A stretch of 64,000 bases of DNA from JANOZM01 sp031429355 (GTDB lineage: Bacteria; Pseudomonadota; Gammaproteobacteria; Burkholderiales; Burkholderiaceae_E), in the NCBI GenBank assembly GCA_031429355.1, contig JANOZM010000007.1, positions 62,001-126,000 of the forward strand. The letters are read 5' to 3'. Shown here in pieces: positions 52,138 through 61,200 of the stretch (position 1 is the stretch's first letter; the number at the start of each line of letters is the position of its first letter). The position numbers and the translations under genes are program-made. The notes beneath the pieces were generated by a model. The model ran no database searches. It saw only the letters and a program-made list of their open reading frames with translations, and had not been told where the DNA came from.

Positions 52138-53214
52138 TTGACTAGAGGCTCACGCTGGATCGAACAACAGCTTTTAAAGCACTGGTTTGCTCCGGCAAAA
52201 ACGCCCCAATCCACCGGCCGAGTGACTAGCAGTTTAAGTTGGCCTGAGTCATTGATAGCGCAGCGAATTCAAAGCAAACGCCTTCAACAGTTGCAACTTG
52301 ATCGCCAGCAAAAACCACCGGTTGTTGTGATTGGAAACTTAGTAGTTGGTGGCGGTGGGAAAACACCACTCATTGTCGAAATTAGCCAACAGTTGCAAAC
52401 TTTGGGTTACAAAGTAGCGATTATTTGCAATGGCTACGGTGGGCAAGCTCGACAAGTTCGGCAAGTGCTAGCAACCGATAATGCTCTAGTGCAAGGGGAC
52501 GAAGCCGTCCTTTTGGCGCGCTTAACGCAATGCCCGGTGTTTGCGGGCAAACAACGACGCGCTGCCTACGAAATGGCCACCAACTTCAGCCAGCCCGACA
52601 TCGTCCTTAGTGATGACGGGCTGCAACATTTCGATTTAGAACGCGCATTACAGTTTGTGTGCGTTGATGAACGTGGGTTTGGCAATCAACGTTTGCTACC
52701 CTTCGGCCCGCTGCGCGAACCCATCTCGGTCCTAGCTAATATTGATGGACTCATCGTGTCCGAACAATCTGAGACATTGGTGCGCGGTGTAATGAGTGGG
52801 CTGCAAACTAGTGCAACACCTTGCTGGGTAAGCCGAACCCAGGCAACGGTTTTACGTTCGATGGCAACGCCAAACACAGCACAATTAACGCTTCAACAAT
52901 GGCTGGGGCTCGTAGAAACGACCCAACGACCAGTTCATTTAGTTGCTGGAATTGCCAACCCCGAGCAATTTTTCTCGTTGATGCGCACTGCATTTCCACA
53001 ATTGAAGTTTGTTTATCATCCACTTGTGGATCATTCTGGGCTAGACGACGCGTTGTTTCGAATAATTGATGGTCAATTTGTCGTGATGACCGAGAAGGAC
53101 GCAGTAAAATGGGAGCGCAAGCCGCAGCCAAGCCAAACCAATTGGTTTGCGCTAAATATTGCGAAGACCACTGATCCCGGATTAGTGCAATTTATTAGGA
53201 GCCAACTGCTTTGA
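52138..53214 (+). CDS. lpxK: Tetraacyldisaccharide 4'-kinase
   Basis: 358 residues from TTG 52138; no ATG or GTG lies in a suitable place, and homology begins at the start (SRWIEQQLLKHWF). Walker A is GNLVVGGGGKTP; NGYGGQARQVRQVLATD (with the K-to-N change at the usual SRGYGG) and SDDGLQHFDLERAL are the family blocks. It adds the 4'-phosphate to lipid A disaccharide in the inner membrane. It lies in the exbBD-lpxK cluster usual in betaproteobacteria, and overlaps the next gene as TTGA. Confidence 0.95.
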   Translation: MTRGSRWIEQQLLKHWFAPAKTPQSTGRVTSSLSWPESLIAQRIQSKRLQQLQLDRQQKPPVVVIGNLVVGGGGKTPLIVEISQQLQTLGYKVAIICNGYGGQARQVRQVLATDNALVQGDEAVLLARLTQCPVFAGKQRRAAYEMATNFSQPDIVLSDDGLQHFDLERALQFVCVDERGFGNQRLLPFGPLREPISVLANIDGLIVSEQSETLVRGVMSGLQTSATPCWVSRTQATVLRSMATPNTAQLTLQQWLGLVETTQRPVHLVAGIANPEQFFSLMRTAFPQLKFVYHPLVDHSGLDDALFRIIDGQFVVMTEKDAVKWERKPQPSQTNWFALNIAKTTDPGLVQFIRSQLL

Positions 53215-53432
53215 ATCCCCGACTGCTACAAATATTAGTGTGCCCAATTTGCAAAGTGGCACTAAAACACGACCGAGCTAATAGCGAATTGGTGTGTGAC
53301 ATCGACGAGTTGGCCTTTCCCATTCGTGACGACATTCCAGTGATGTTGGTTAACGAAGCGAGGCGATTTGGCAACGTCGCGGCAGCACCGCAAACCGACG
53401 CTGCCAACATCAATAAACCCAACCAAGAGTAA
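53211..53432 (+). CDS. Trm112-family protein
   Basis: 73 residues from a TTG start at 53211, with AGGAG at 53197-53201. The first half is the Trm112/YcaR domain: LLQILVCPICKVALK, then ELVCDIDELAFPIRDDIPVML. Only part of the zinc-binding Cys set is present (CPIC plus one). The C-terminal 20 residues are a polar tail. It is almost always found between lpxK and kdsB in betaproteobacteria; function in bacteria is not defined. Confidence 0.9.
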   Translation: MNPRLLQILVCPICKVALKHDRANSELVCDIDELAFPIRDDIPVMLVNEARRFGNVAAAPQTDAANINKPNQE

Positions 53433-53438
53433 ACCGGG

Positions 53439-54281
53439 ATGAGCTTTACCGTATTAATTCCGGCGCGTATGTCGTCTAGTCGATTGCCTAATAAGCCGCT
53501 AGCCGATTTGAATGGCGTGCCAATGGTGGTACGCGTAGCGCAACAAGCGTTAAAAAGCAAAGCACGACAAGTTGTAGTTGCTGCCGAAGATCAGATTATT
53601 GTTGATGCATGCCTTGCGCATAAAATTCAAGCGATAAAAACCGCTGCTACACATGCTTCAGGAACCGATAGGCTAGCTGAAGCGGCACGCATTTTAAAAT
53701 TGCCAGCTACAGAGATCATCGTTAATGTTCAAGGGGACGAGCCGTTTATCGAGCCGCAATTAATCGACGCCGTTGCTGCGTTGTTGCAGCACAATTTAGC
53801 CGCTAGTACTGTAAACAAAACAGCCCCGTCCGGCCAGACGCACCCTAATGCAATCCAAATGGGAACGGCAGCACACTCAATTAGTGATCAAGCCGATTTT
53901 TTCAATCCGAACGTCGTCAAAGTTGTTGCTGATAAAAGTGGCAATGCGCTTTATTTTTCGCGTGCGCCATTACCCTACCCTCGGGACATTATGTTGAACT
54001 TAAATGAGGCATCACGCTTAAGCCAATTAAAGGCGTCCGCCGAAGCAGGGCAATTAGGACTTCGACACATTGGCATATACAGCTACCGTAACCAATTTTT
54101 GCAGCAGTTTGCTCAATGGTCTGCAACACAATATGAAACTATGGAAGCGCTTGAGCAATTGCGGGTTTTGGAAAATGGCTTTCCAATAGCCTTGTACCTT
54201 ACGCCAAGCTTACCCGCACCCGGAATTGATACGCCAGCCGATTTAGAGCGTGCTCGTGCGTTACTATCGGGACAGAATTAA
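53439..54281 (+). CDS. kdsB: CMP-KDO synthetase (3-deoxy-manno-octulosonate cytidylyltransferase)
   Basis: 280 residues. VLIPARMSSSRLPNKPLADL is the nucleotide-binding start; ASGTDRLAEAARIL and IIVNVQGDEPFIEP follow, then RHIGIYSYRNQFLQQF. It activates KDO with CTP for LPS inner core synthesis, which fits the neighbouring lpxK. A GGGA six bases before the ATG is an acceptable ribosome site. Confidence 0.96.
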   Translation: MSFTVLIPARMSSSRLPNKPLADLNGVPMVVRVAQQALKSKARQVVVAAEDQIIVDACLAHKIQAIKTAATHASGTDRLAEAARILKLPATEIIVNVQGDEPFIEPQLIDAVAALLQHNLAASTVNKTAPSGQTHPNAIQMGTAAHSISDQADFFNPNVVKVVADKSGNALYFSRAPLPYPRDIMLNLNEASRLSQLKASAEAGQLGLRHIGIYSYRNQFLQQFAQWSATQYETMEALEQLRVLENGFPIALYLTPSLPAPGIDTPADLERARALLSGQN

Positions 54282-54366
54282 CAAAAACAGTAAACTCAAA
54301 ATTGACCAAAACCTACTTTGTCGCTACCCTTGGGACGCTTAAATTTAGTTGGAAGAACGCATTGAC

Positions 54367-55020
54367 ATGAGACTTATTTTGCTCGGACCCCCCGGCGCTG
54401 GCAAGGGAACGCAAGCCGCCTTTATAAAAGAGCATTTCGGCATTCCGCAAATATCCACTGGTGATATGTTGCGCGCAGCAGTTAAAGCGGGCACTCCTAT
54501 GGGAATTGCAGCTAAAAAAGTAATGGACTCAGGCGGCTTAGTTTCCGACGATATTATTATTGGCTTAGTCAAAGATCGCTTACAAGAAAGTGATTGCGCC
54601 AACGGTTATTTATTTGATGGATTTCCCCGCACTATTCCGCAAGCCCAAGCCATGCTTGATGCCAAAGTTCAAATTGATTACGTATTGGAAATCGATGTAC
54701 CCAATTCGGCCATCGTTGAACGAATGAGCGGGCGCCGCGTTCACGTTGCCTCTGGTCGCTCGTATCACGTTAAATTTAATCCACCTAAAGTCGCCGGAAA
54801 AGACGACTTGACCGGGGAAGATCTGATTCAACGCGATGACGACAAAGAAGAAACCGTAACGAAGCGTCTCGATGTGTATCAATCACAAACGAGACCGTTA
54901 GTTGATTTTTACGGACAGCTTGCAGCAACAAAATCACCTGCAGCACCCAAATACAAAAAAATATCGGGTGTTGGCGCGGTAGAAGAAATTAAAGATCAGG
55001 CGCTAAAAGCACTAGCCTGA
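54367..55020 (+). CDS. adk: Adenylate kinase
   Basis: 217 residues from the ATG at 54367 (the frame extends to a TTG at 54349, less likely since homology begins with MRLILLGPPGAGKGTQ). P-loop GPPGAGKGTQ, ISTGDMLRAAV, DGFPRTIPQAQAM and the long LID (GRRVHVASGRSYHVKFNPP) without zinc cysteines. It balances AMP, ADP and ATP. It is the last gene of the kdsB cluster and precedes the pyrophosphatase gene. Confidence 0.97.
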   Translation: MRLILLGPPGAGKGTQAAFIKEHFGIPQISTGDMLRAAVKAGTPMGIAAKKVMDSGGLVSDDIIIGLVKDRLQESDCANGYLFDGFPRTIPQAQAMLDAKVQIDYVLEIDVPNSAIVERMSGRRVHVASGRSYHVKFNPPKVAGKDDLTGEDLIQRDDDKEETVTKRLDVYQSQTRPLVDFYGQLAATKSPAAPKYKKISGVGAVEEIKDQALKALA

Positions 55021-55071
55021 CAGTAGTTTTCTAGCAGTATTTTGTAGTTAGATTTTTTGGGAGGAGTAAAA

Positions 55072-57582
55072 ATGAGTGGAGCTTCACAAACGGCTCTGTG
55101 GTTATCCATAGCCTGCGGTGTTATTGCGGTGCTATATGGTTGGATATCTATAGGCTGGATAAATAAATTAGACGCTGGAAACGCTCGGATGCAAGAAATT
55201 GCAGCCGCAATTCAACAAGGCGCAAAGGCTTACCTAAGCCGCCAATACCGCACTATTGCAATGGTTGGTGCAGTTCTGTTTGTAGTCGTTGCTTTGGTTC
55301 CCGGTTTGGGAATGACAACAGCGATCGGTTTTGCAGTTGGTGCTTTCCTTTCGGGTCTTGCTGGCTTTATCGGCATGAACGTTTCGGTTCGCGCTAACGT
55401 ACGCACAGCGCAAGCAGCCACCAAAGGTTTAAATGAAGCCCTAGCGGTTGCCTTTCGCGGCGGTGCAATTACCGGCATGCTGGTTGTTGGCTTGGGATTA
55501 ATTGGCGTTACGGCGTTCTTTTGGTATTTAGTTACAGCCAACCCTGGACAACCAATTCACACGGCAATTAAACCGTTAATCGGTTTTGCTTTTGGCTCAT
55601 CGCTAATCTCAATTTTCGCTCGTTTAGGTGGCGGTATTTTCACCAAGGGCGCGGACGTTGGTGCCGATTTAGTCGGAAAAGTTGAAGCGGGTATTCCCGA
55701 AGACGACCCCCGCAACCCTGCCGTTATTGCAGATAACGTTGGCGACAACGTTGGCGATTGCGCTGGTATGGCGGCCGATCTTTTCGAAACTTACGCGGTA
55801 ACATTAATTGCCACGATGCTAGTCGGTGCCTTACTGTTTGTTAATGCTTCGCAACAAGCCGCTATTTATCCATTAGTAATGGGTGCCGTATCAATTCTTG
55901 CTTCGATCGTCGGTTGCATGATGGTCAAAGCCAGTCCTGGCGGCAAAATCATGAACGCCTTATATCGAGGCCTTATTTGGGCTGCCGGTCTGTCGTTAAT
56001 CATGTTCTACTTTGTTACTGCTTGGGTTTTCGGTGGCGTTGATTTAGCCGCTCAAGGCACTAGCGTTATGAAGTTGTTTGGTGCCTCTGTTGTTGGTATC
56101 TTGTTAACCGGCGGTTTAGTTTGGGTAACCGAGTACTACACCGGCACCGATTTCAAACCAGTAAAATATGTAGCTGCTGCATCAGAAACTGGTCATGCAA
56201 CTAACATTATTGCTGGTATTGCCGTGTCGATGAAATCAACTGCTTGGCCTGTATTGATGGTGTGTGCTGCAATCTTAGCTTCGTTTCAAATGGCTGGTTT
56301 GTACGGTATCGCAATTGCTGCAACGTCGATGTTGTCGATGGCTGGTATCGTTGTTGCTCTAGACGCATACGGTCCTATTACTGACAACGCTGGTGGTATT
56401 GCCGAGATGTCGGGTATGCCTGCATCAGTTCGTGCAATTACCGATCCATTAGACGCAGTGGGTAACACCACTAAAGCAGTGACCAAAGGTTATGCCATTG
56501 GCTCGGCTGGCTTGGCTGCATTAGTTTTGTTTGCTGACTACACTTATTCTTTAAGTGCAAACGGTATCAACATTAACTTTTCGCTCTCCGATCCGTTAGT
56601 GATTGTTGGTCTGTTCATCGGTGGCATGATTCCATTTTTGTTTGCCGCGATGGCAATGGAAGCTGTTGGTCGTGCAGCTGCTTCGGTGGTTGTTGAAGTT
56701 CGCCGTCAGTTCCGTGAAATTAAAGGGATTATGGATGGCACGGGCAAACCCGATTACAGTCGCGCGGTTGATTTGCTAACCAACTCAGCCATTAAAGAAA
56801 TGATGATCCCGTCATTGCTGCCAGTGGTAGTGCCAATCTTAGTAGGTCTGTTCTTAGGACCAGCTGCTTTAGGTGGCTTACTGATGGGCACCATTGTTAC
56901 CGGCTTGTTTGTAGCGATTTCGATGTGTACCGGCGGTGGCGCTTGGGACAACGCGAAAAAGTATATCGAAGAAGGTCATCATGGTGGTAAAGGTTCAGAC
57001 GCTCACAAAGCGGCTGTAACTGGCGACACCGTTGGCGATCCATACAAGGACACAGCCGGCCCCGCAATCAATCCGTTAATTAAAATTATTAACATTGTTG
57101 CGTTGTTGTTGGTGCCTTTAATGGCAACGATGTACAAACCTGATGCATCCAAGGCAGCGATCGCAGTTCCGGCAGTGGCTGCAGTTGCTACTGCTGTTGC
57201 GGTTGCACCGGCCGTTGCGCCAGCCGCTGCTTCATCACCAGCAGTTGCTGCAGTTGTTGGCAACACAGAAACGGTTAGTTTGTTTTTTGATGTAAACAAA
57301 ACCGCTCCTCCGGCTGACGCTGCGCAAAAGCTTGATGGCATCATCAATTATGGTCGTTCGAACCCCAACACTAAAATCGGTATTTCAGGTTACGCCGACA
57401 AAACTGGTGATCCGGTAAAGAACGCTCAGTTGTCTAAAGAGCGCGCAATGGCTGTACAAAACCAGCTAATCTCAGCTGGTTTACCTGCAGATCGCATCAT
57501 GTTGCAAAAACCAAAAGAAATTACGGCTGACAAAACCGACGACAAAGAATCACGTCGGGTCGATGTTTATATCGTGCAGTAG
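55072..57582 (+). CDS. hppA: K+-independent proton-pumping pyrophosphatase fused to an OmpA-like domain
   Basis: 836 residues from ATG 55072 with GGAGGAG before it. The HppA part (about 1-690) has many membrane helices and canonical blocks: GIPEDDPRNPAVIADNVGDN, VGDCAGMAADLFETYAVT, DNAGGIAEMSGM, GGAWDNAKKYIEEG, GDPYKDTAGPAINPL. Lys468 in GNTTKAVTKGYAIGSA is the residue of the K+-independent H+ class. A linker of Ala/Val/Pro (about 690-730) joins an OmpA-like peptidoglycan-binding domain (about 733-836) with SGYADKTGD, SKERAMAVQNQLISAGLPAD and SRRVDVYIVQ; the Asp and Arg that grip diaminopimelate are present. In crystal structures the HppA C-terminus faces outside, so the fused domain would lie in the periplasm. 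Confidence 0.92.
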   Translation: MSGASQTALWLSIACGVIAVLYGWISIGWINKLDAGNARMQEIAAAIQQGAKAYLSRQYRTIAMVGAVLFVVVALVPGLGMTTAIGFAVGAFLSGLAGFIGMNVSVRANVRTAQAATKGLNEALAVAFRGGAITGMLVVGLGLIGVTAFFWYLVTANPGQPIHTAIKPLIGFAFGSSLISIFARLGGGIFTKGADVGADLVGKVEAGIPEDDPRNPAVIADNVGDNVGDCAGMAADLFETYAVTLIATMLVGALLFVNASQQAAIYPLVMGAVSILASIVGCMMVKASPGGKIMNALYRGLIWAAGLSLIMFYFVTAWVFGGVDLAAQGTSVMKLFGASVVGILLTGGLVWVTEYYTGTDFKPVKYVAAASETGHATNIIAGIAVSMKSTAWPVLMVCAAILASFQMAGLYGIAIAATSMLSMAGIVVALDAYGPITDNAGGIAEMSGMPASVRAITDPLDAVGNTTKAVTKGYAIGSAGLAALVLFADYTYSLSANGININFSLSDPLVIVGLFIGGMIPFLFAAMAMEAVGRAAASVVVEVRRQFREIKGIMDGTGKPDYSRAVDLLTNSAIKEMMIPSLLPVVVPILVGLFLGPAALGGLLMGTIVTGLFVAISMCTGGGAWDNAKKYIEEGHHGGKGSDAHKAAVTGDTVGDPYKDTAGPAINPLIKIINIVALLLVPLMATMYKPDASKAAIAVPAVAAVATAVAVAPAVAPAAASSPAVAAVVGNTETVSLFFDVNKTAPPADAAQKLDGIINYGRSNPNTKIGISGYADKTGDPVKNAQLSKERAMAVQNQLISAGLPADRIMLQKPKEITADKTDDKESRRVDVYIVQ

Positions 57583-57625
57583 TTTTAGTTTGTCGTTCTA
57601 TCGCGGCCAACGCGCCGCGGTAAAC

Positions 57626-57658
57626 AAGCCCCACGCCCTTACGGCTGGGGCTTTTTTA
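57626..57658 (+). terminator. Terminator after hppA
   Basis: AAGCCCCA (57626-57633) pairs with TGGGGCTT (57646-57653) and a T-run follows. Confidence 0.92.
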
Positions 57659-57712
57659 TTGGTGGGTACTGTTTTTTGTTGGACAATGTGGGTTCATTGA
57701 AATCTTGAACAC

Positions 57713-59662
57713 ATGTCTAAACACTCAGAGTCGCCTAACACCTATCGAGCACCTGCTGCACATCCTTCAGTGCCACCGCCTCGGTCGACCGATAAAAGTA
57801 AACCAATCGCAGCCAAAAATACACTCGAAGTACTACGCCATCTAGCGCCTTTTTTAGCACCCTACAAAAGCAAAGCGATTGCAGCCATTGTATTTTTGTT
57901 AATTGCCGCAGCCGCTACTTTAGTAACCCCTATCGTGTTGCGCAATGTGGTTGATTTAGGTTTTACACCGGCCATTAAAAACAAAGACATTTCAAGTTTA
58001 ACGACAACCTTAATTTGGCTTGCAGTAGTAGGTGCCGTGATGGCCTTTGCCGCCGGTGCGCGTTTTACCGTTGTCAGTTGGATTGGCGAGCGTGTAGTAA
58101 GCGACATGCGTAGCAAAGTGTTTGCCAGCCTTCTAAAGCAACCACCGGTGTTTTTTGAAACAGTGAGTACCGGCGAAGTTTTATCACGCTTAACCGCAGA
58201 CACAACGTTAATTCAAACCTTGGTTGGATCTAGCTTATCGATGGGCTTACGCAACGCGATATTGTTGGTTGGTTCGCTGGTAATGCTGTTTGTTACTAAC
58301 GTTAAAGTAACCGCATTAGTTGTTGGCATGATTGCCGTGGTGATGGGTATTATTTTTGTGTTTACGCGTCGTGTGCGGCGCTTATCGCGCGCCAGTCAGG
58401 ATCGCGTTGCAGACGTATCCAGTTTGGCGTCTGAAGTATTGAATGCCATGACCACCGTCCAAGCACATACCCAAGAAGCAAACGAGTTAAAAAAGTTTGA
58501 ATCGCGGGTTGAAGACGCATTCAATACAGGCATGCGGCGCACAAGAATTCGCGCTATTGCAATGGTTGTTATTATGCTGGCCTTTACCTTTGCTTTGCTT
58601 TATGGCGTCTGGTTAGGTGGTCAATTTGTTTTAGAGGGCAAAGCCACTATTGGCGAGCTGTCGCAATATGCGGTGTATGCATTAATGGTGGGAAGTTCGG
58701 CCAGCGTAATTGCCGAAGTATGGGGCGATTTACAGCGCGCTGCGGGTGCCTCAGAACGTTTACTCGAGTTGTTAAATACCGAACCAGCAATTAAAAGCAC
58801 AACTAATGGAATCGCCGCAAATCCGTTTGCTATTAACGCGCCCGCATCGGTTCAGGGCACCGCTGCCACAACCAGTGCAATCAGTTCGAACTTAAGCTCG
58901 CAAATGGGTTCACAAGTGAGCATAGAATTTTCGCAAGTAGATTTCGCTTACCCATCACGAGCAGAAAAAAACGTACTGAATCAATTTAATTTAAAAATTC
59001 CTGCCGGACAAAGGGTTGCTTTAGTAGGGACCAGTGGTGCCGGAAAATCGACTTTGTTTAGTTTACTGCAGCGTTTTCATGAGCCACAAAGCGGGCAAAT
59101 TGAATTACAACGTGGTTCGGTACATGTTCCGATCAATCAGTTGCAATTGCAAGATTTACGCAATTTAATCAGCGTAGTTTCACAAGAGCCCGTTATTTTT
59201 TCTGCCAGTGCTTTCGACAACATTCGCTACGGCAAACCCAATGCCAGCCTTGAAGAAGTACGCCAAGCAGCAAAGACGGCTGCTATTGACGACTTCATTG
59301 GTTCTTTGCCCGAAGGCTACGATACCTTTATGGGAGAGCGCGGTGTTCGGTTATCCGGCGGCCAGCGGCAACGATTAGCAATAGCACGTGCGGTATTACG
59401 CGATAGCCCCATCTTACTGTTAGATGAAGCAACATCCGCTTTAGACGCCGAAAACGAACACTTAGTGCAAGAGGCACTTGAAAAAGCAATGCAAGGTCGA
59501 ACCTGTTTAGTAATCGCCCATCGTCTTGCAACGATTCGCGATTGCGACATTATTCATGTAATGAATCAAGGCAAAATTGTCGAATCGGGTAAGCACGATG
59601 AATTGCTAGCCCAAGGTAAAACCTACGCTCGATTAGTTGAATTGCAAAGCCTTGCGGCATAA
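57713..59662 (+). CDS. MsbA-related ABC exporter (fused permease-ATPase)
   Basis: 649 residues, forming a homodimer. A 40-residue polar N-terminal tail, six membrane helices (about 55-330), then the ATPase with Walker A VGTSGAGKSTLFSLL (about 437), signature LSGGQRQRLAIARAV (about 547) and Walker B SPILLLDEATSALDAEN. A 40-residue Ser/Ala/Thr-rich insert (about 360-400) separates the two domains and is longer than usual. This is the MsbA-related subfamily common in proteobacteria; substrate (lipid or drug) is not known. It is not the canonical msbA next to lpxK. Confidence 0.88.
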   Translation: MSKHSESPNTYRAPAAHPSVPPPRSTDKSKPIAAKNTLEVLRHLAPFLAPYKSKAIAAIVFLLIAAAATLVTPIVLRNVVDLGFTPAIKNKDISSLTTTLIWLAVVGAVMAFAAGARFTVVSWIGERVVSDMRSKVFASLLKQPPVFFETVSTGEVLSRLTADTTLIQTLVGSSLSMGLRNAILLVGSLVMLFVTNVKVTALVVGMIAVVMGIIFVFTRRVRRLSRASQDRVADVSSLASEVLNAMTTVQAHTQEANELKKFESRVEDAFNTGMRRTRIRAIAMVVIMLAFTFALLYGVWLGGQFVLEGKATIGELSQYAVYALMVGSSASVIAEVWGDLQRAAGASERLLELLNTEPAIKSTTNGIAANPFAINAPASVQGTAATTSAISSNLSSQMGSQVSIEFSQVDFAYPSRAEKNVLNQFNLKIPAGQRVALVGTSGAGKSTLFSLLQRFHEPQSGQIELQRGSVHVPINQLQLQDLRNLISVVSQEPVIFSASAFDNIRYGKPNASLEEVRQAAKTAAIDDFIGSLPEGYDTFMGERGVRLSGGQRQRLAIARAVLRDSPILLLDEATSALDAENEHLVQEALEKAMQGRTCLVIAHRLATIRDCDIIHVMNQGKIVESGKHDELLAQGKTYARLVELQSLAA

Positions 59663-59674
59663 CGATAAAAACTT

Positions 59675-61084
59675 TTAAACTGCCGCTTTAACGAACTCTT
59701 CTTCGCACCATTGCGCTAAGGACAGCAAAAAGTCATCGCGTTGTGGGTTGCCGACCAGTTGTAAGCCCACCGGCATTGCTATAGCGCCGTCCGTTGGTTT
59801 TACGGTTCCACACGGAATTGAAATCGCCGGTAGTCCTAGGGCCGAGAACACGGCGGTTTGGCCCAAAACGGAATCGCGCACATCGTTGGTAAAACCATTG
59901 GCCACGGTTGTTTGTAAACCGCCACCGGCAGCTGCACGCAACGGCGTTGGGATTGCTGAGGTCGGTAAAATTAAACCATCGCATTGTTGCAGTACTGCTT
60001 CGACTTGCTGCCTTAACACCGAGCGTAGCGCCTGCGCTTCGAGATAATCCACAGCGCTAATCGTGGCACCGCATTGCAGCGACTTCAGCGTAGCTGGAGA
60101 AAACCCGTCGGCATGCGAGCGCAAGGCTTCTTTGTGCACCATTGCAGCTTCAGCACGGGCAATCGGCATATACATATCCCATTGCCGATGCATTAAAGGT
60201 ACATCGACTACTTCGATTGTGGCTCCTGCGGCCTGTAACAATGCTAAGGTCTGTTCAAATTGCTCGGCGATGCTAGGCGCTAATCGCCCATTTAGCCAAT
60301 TTTTTAAAACGCCAAATTTTGGCGGCCTTTGCATGCTAAAACTTCGAGGCTGACGAGCGGCCATAACTCCATAAAGTAAGCGCGCGTCGGCTACGTTGCG
60401 CGTGATAGGTCCGGCGTGATCAAAACTGGGCGACAAGAACAATGCGCCACCAAGTGGAATGCTATTTAATGATGGTTTGAACCCTGTGACCCCACAAAAT
60501 GCAGCGGGTACACGGATAGAACCGCCCGTATCCGAACCAACTGAAGCAATGCCAATGCCGGTTGCCACCGCAACTGCACTACCACTAGAAGAACCACCCG
60601 CCTGACGATTTGGATCGATTGGATTTTTAACATCGCCCGTCCAAAAATTTTCACCAGTGGCTCCCATGGCAATTTCATGCATGTTAGTTTTTGCAAAAAT
60701 ATTAGCGCCAGCAGCTTTTAAACGCTGCACCAGCACAGCCTCATCGAGACTCAACTTGGGCAAGGCTGCATTGGACCCGGCGCGCATTGGCATGTTGCGT
60801 ACCGCGAATAAGTCCTTGACCGTCATTGGTAAGCCTTGCAAGGCCGGAACCGATTCAAGCTTATTTTGTAATCGCGCTTGCGCCCAAACTAAATCATCTT
60901 GTTCGGCTTTAAGAAGTGCTTGATCGAATTGCTCAAAGGCAAAGACATTTAAGTCGGCATGCTTTTGAGCAGCCGCTTTGGCCTGTTCGATTAATTGCAC
61001 ACAGGACACTTCGCTTTGCCACAACTGTTCACGAATTGTTTTGATATCGGCAAGGCGATTTAAATGGGAAGAATTTGTATTCAT
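59675..61084 (-). CDS. Amidase signature family hydrolase
   Basis: 469 residues from ATG 61084; two further in-frame ATG (61102, 61147) give longer N-termini without homology. The amidase signature has the catalytic Lys in PMTVKDLFAV, and Ser residues in GGSSSGSAVAVATG and GSDTGGSIRVPAAF. It resembles AtzF/GatA-like amidases. It does not look like the true GatA subunit, as gatB and gatC are not next to it. It may release ammonia from small amides. It is convergent with the ABC exporter gene (13 bases between stops) and divergent from ggt. Confidence 0.87.
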   Translation of the reverse strand: MNTNSSHLNRLADIKTIREQLWQSEVSCVQLIEQAKAAAQKHADLNVFAFEQFDQALLKAEQDDLVWAQARLQNKLESVPALQGLPMTVKDLFAVRNMPMRAGSNAALPKLSLDEAVLVQRLKAAGANIFAKTNMHEIAMGATGENFWTGDVKNPIDPNRQAGGSSSGSAVAVATGIGIASVGSDTGGSIRVPAAFCGVTGFKPSLNSIPLGGALFLSPSFDHAGPITRNVADARLLYGVMAARQPRSFSMQRPPKFGVLKNWLNGRLAPSIAEQFEQTLALLQAAGATIEVVDVPLMHRQWDMYMPIARAEAAMVHKEALRSHADGFSPATLKSLQCGATISAVDYLEAQALRSVLRQQVEAVLQQCDGLILPTSAIPTPLRAAAGGGLQTTVANGFTNDVRDSVLGQTAVFSALGLPAISIPCGTVKPTDGAIAMPVGLQLVGNPQRDDFLLSLAQWCEEEFVKAAV

Positions 61085-61200
61085 AATAAAAACCTCAAAC
61101 ATTAGTGACGGAAGTGCAACGCCAGACCTTATTATGCGATAGGCCACGGCTCAGCGCAAAACAATATAAATAAGCAGCAAAAATTAGGTACTAAAATAAA

